Of a DNA stretch of 64,000 nucleotides, positions 63,128-64,000 are shown in pieces; position 1 is the first letter of the stretch, and every line of letters begins with the position of its first letter. Below the pieces are notes generated by a model. The model did not search any database and was not told where the DNA came from. It worked only from the letters and a program-made list of their open reading frames with translations. The translations under genes were made by a program, and so were the position numbers. Source of the DNA: Bifidobacterium pullorum subsp. gallinarum (GTDB lineage: Bacteria; Actinomycetota; Actinomycetes; Actinomycetales; Bifidobacteriaceae); the NCBI RefSeq assembly GCF_000741215.1, contig NZ_JGYX01000001.1, forward strand, positions 479,776-543,775. Reading direction: 5' to 3'.

Positions 63128-63250
63128 ATGGTGTTCAGCCGTGAGGAGCGTGAGCGGGCGGTGGAGCTGTATTCTCCACGCCGATGTCCACGAAGCAGGT
63201 GGTCGAGTAATCTGGGTATCCGACTGTGTTTTGATGCTCCTATACATTGT
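63128..63250 (+). pseudogene. IS3-family orfA remnant (N-terminal fragment, frameshifted)
   Basis: The ATG at 63128 begins MVFSREERERAVELYS, the typical start of IS3-type OrfA helix-turn-helix proteins. After about 15 codons the continuation PMSTKQVVE is found only in the +1 frame and meets a stop. It is a degraded fragment between the ATPase unit and an IS256-type element. Confidence 0.55.
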
Positions 63251-63313
63251 CAAGGGTTTCGGTTGTGCCCGAAGTCTTGCGCAAAAGCGGTCTGGCCCGT
63301 TGCCGGGTCGGTT

Positions 63314-64000
63314 TCAGTCGGTTGACTGCATGGTGTCACCGAGCCGGGACATGTCCAGGTAGCGGCGCGTGGACCATTGGTTGGCGGTGACGTAGCGGAT
63401 GCGCGCGCAGACGAGCATGAGCGCGCTCCTGCCGTCGGGGAACGAGCCGACCACGCGCGTCCTGCGGCGGATCTCCCGGTTGAGCCGTTCGATCATGTTG
63501 TTCGTGCGGATCCGCCGCCGGTGCTCGACGGGATACTCGTCGAGCAGGTAGGTGGTCGCCTCGCCGACGCCCTCCCTGAGGCATGAGGCCGCGGCCTTCA
63601 ATCCCGTGGATTCCATCTGCGCGGCCACGCATTCGGCCTTCTCCAACGCGGATTCCCGGGATTCCATGGCGAATATGGCCTTGAGCGCCGACGCGGCCCA
63701 TGCCATGTGTTTGTGGCTGACCCTGGAGAGCACGTTGCGCATGAAGTGGACCATGCACCGCTGATATCCGGCGTCCGGCAGCATCGCGTTCACGGTGGAC
63801 ACGAGCCCGGCGCACCGGTCGCCGACGACCAGGCGCACGCCTTTCAGCCCGCGTTCGATCAGGCTTCTGATGAACTGCTCCCAGCTGGCCTTGTCCTCCT
63901 TCATGCCCTCGGTCACGCCGATCACCTCACGATGCCCGGTGTCGTCCACGCCGATCGCGACCAGCACGCTCACGTTCTCGACCGACCCGCCCCAGGCGCG
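63314..64000 (-). CDS. IS256-family transposase, C-terminal part (cut by window end)
   Basis: 228 residues of a Mutator/IS256 transposase; the N-terminus lies beyond base 64000. Markers are VSVLVAIGVDDTGHREVIGVTEGMKEDKASWEQFIRSLIERGLKGVRLVVGDRCAGLV (with the second catalytic Asp), YQRCMVHFMRNVLSRV, and the conserved end RRIRTNNMIERLNREIRRRTRVVGSFPDGRSALMLVCARI. The stop is at 63314. The inverted terminal sequence, beginning with GGTTTCGGTTGTGCCCGAAG near 63258, is probably the right end of the element. The frame is intact as far as visible. Confidence 0.93.
   Translation of the reverse strand, partial: RAWGGSVENVSVLVAIGVDDTGHREVIGVTEGMKEDKASWEQFIRSLIERGLKGVRLVVGDRCAGLVSTVNAMLPDAGYQRCMVHFMRNVLSRVSHKHMAWAASALKAIFAMESRESALEKAECVAAQMESTGLKAAASCLREGVGEATTYLLDEYPVEHRRRIRTNNMIERLNREIRRRTRVVGSFPDGRSALMLVCARIRYVTANQWSTRRYLDMSRLGDTMQSTD

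Noticed and set aside
63032..63325. A complete 97-codon gene at the IS3 remnant
   Set aside because: Only about 15 codons match an OrfA start; the remainder is out of frame and runs into the IS256-type end.

Overview
The window is a high-GC Gram-positive chromosome segment, almost certainly Bifidobacterium. The case rests on dense LacI/TetR-controlled glycan genes, CUT1 sugar ABC transport without its own ATPase, a class III ribonucleotide reductase (nrdD/nrdG), an actinobacterial-type ileS T-box, a bifidobacterial-style fused acyl-CoA dehydratase/activase and several apparently leaderless genes. The GH172 plus GH32 fructan cluster resembles what is known from B. dentium and its relatives, but I cannot fix the species.

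Layout. 1-1036: 3' end of a SNF2-type helicase. 1307-12163: a fructan/difructose-dianhydride cluster (GH172, lipoprotein binding protein, two permeases, DUF624 protein, atypical GH32, LacI regulator, canonical GH32). One palindromic operator, GGCAAACGATTGCC and close variants, lies at the promoters of the transporter operon and of the second GH32, so the cluster reads as one LacI regulon. 12373-23158: mostly housekeeping genes (zinc-ribbon membrane protein, Gfo/Idh oxidoreductase, Vsr endonuclease, Ppx/GppA, tRNA-Arg(CCT), 5-formyl-THF cyclo-ligase, SLC1-type symporter, EEP-family phosphatase, xseA/xseB). 23325-26763: nrdD and nrdG behind tandem NrdR boxes. 26823-32717: an aldose-epimerase-like protein and a 1608-residue 2-hydroxyacyl-CoA dehydratase/activase fusion.

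32937-52740 is a beta-glycoside region. Three paralogous TetR regulators sit beside beta-glycosidase genes: TetR/MFS/GH42, GH5 and TetR with GH3/esterase, and TetR/GH3. Related TACC...GGTA palindromes overlap the divergent or downstream promoters. A MarR-controlled heterodimeric ABC exporter and a further LacI gene are embedded. A family of about 94-132 bp palindromic repeats with GGACTCTGA...TCAGAGTCC ends is scattered through the gaps of this region (six copies, three in tandem).

52930-59235: ileS behind a translational T-box leader, then a large tetracycline-resistance-protein-like GTPase. 59251-64000 is mobile DNA: a decayed insertion sequence, a visibly AT-richer two-gene unit (an OLD/RecF-like ATPase overlapping a protein with a PD-(D/E)xK-like signature), an IS3 orfA remnant and an IS256-family transposase running off the end. 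The two-gene unit is the best candidate for an undescribed system, possibly anti-phage. The palindrome family with duplicated 5' arms is the second most interesting feature.
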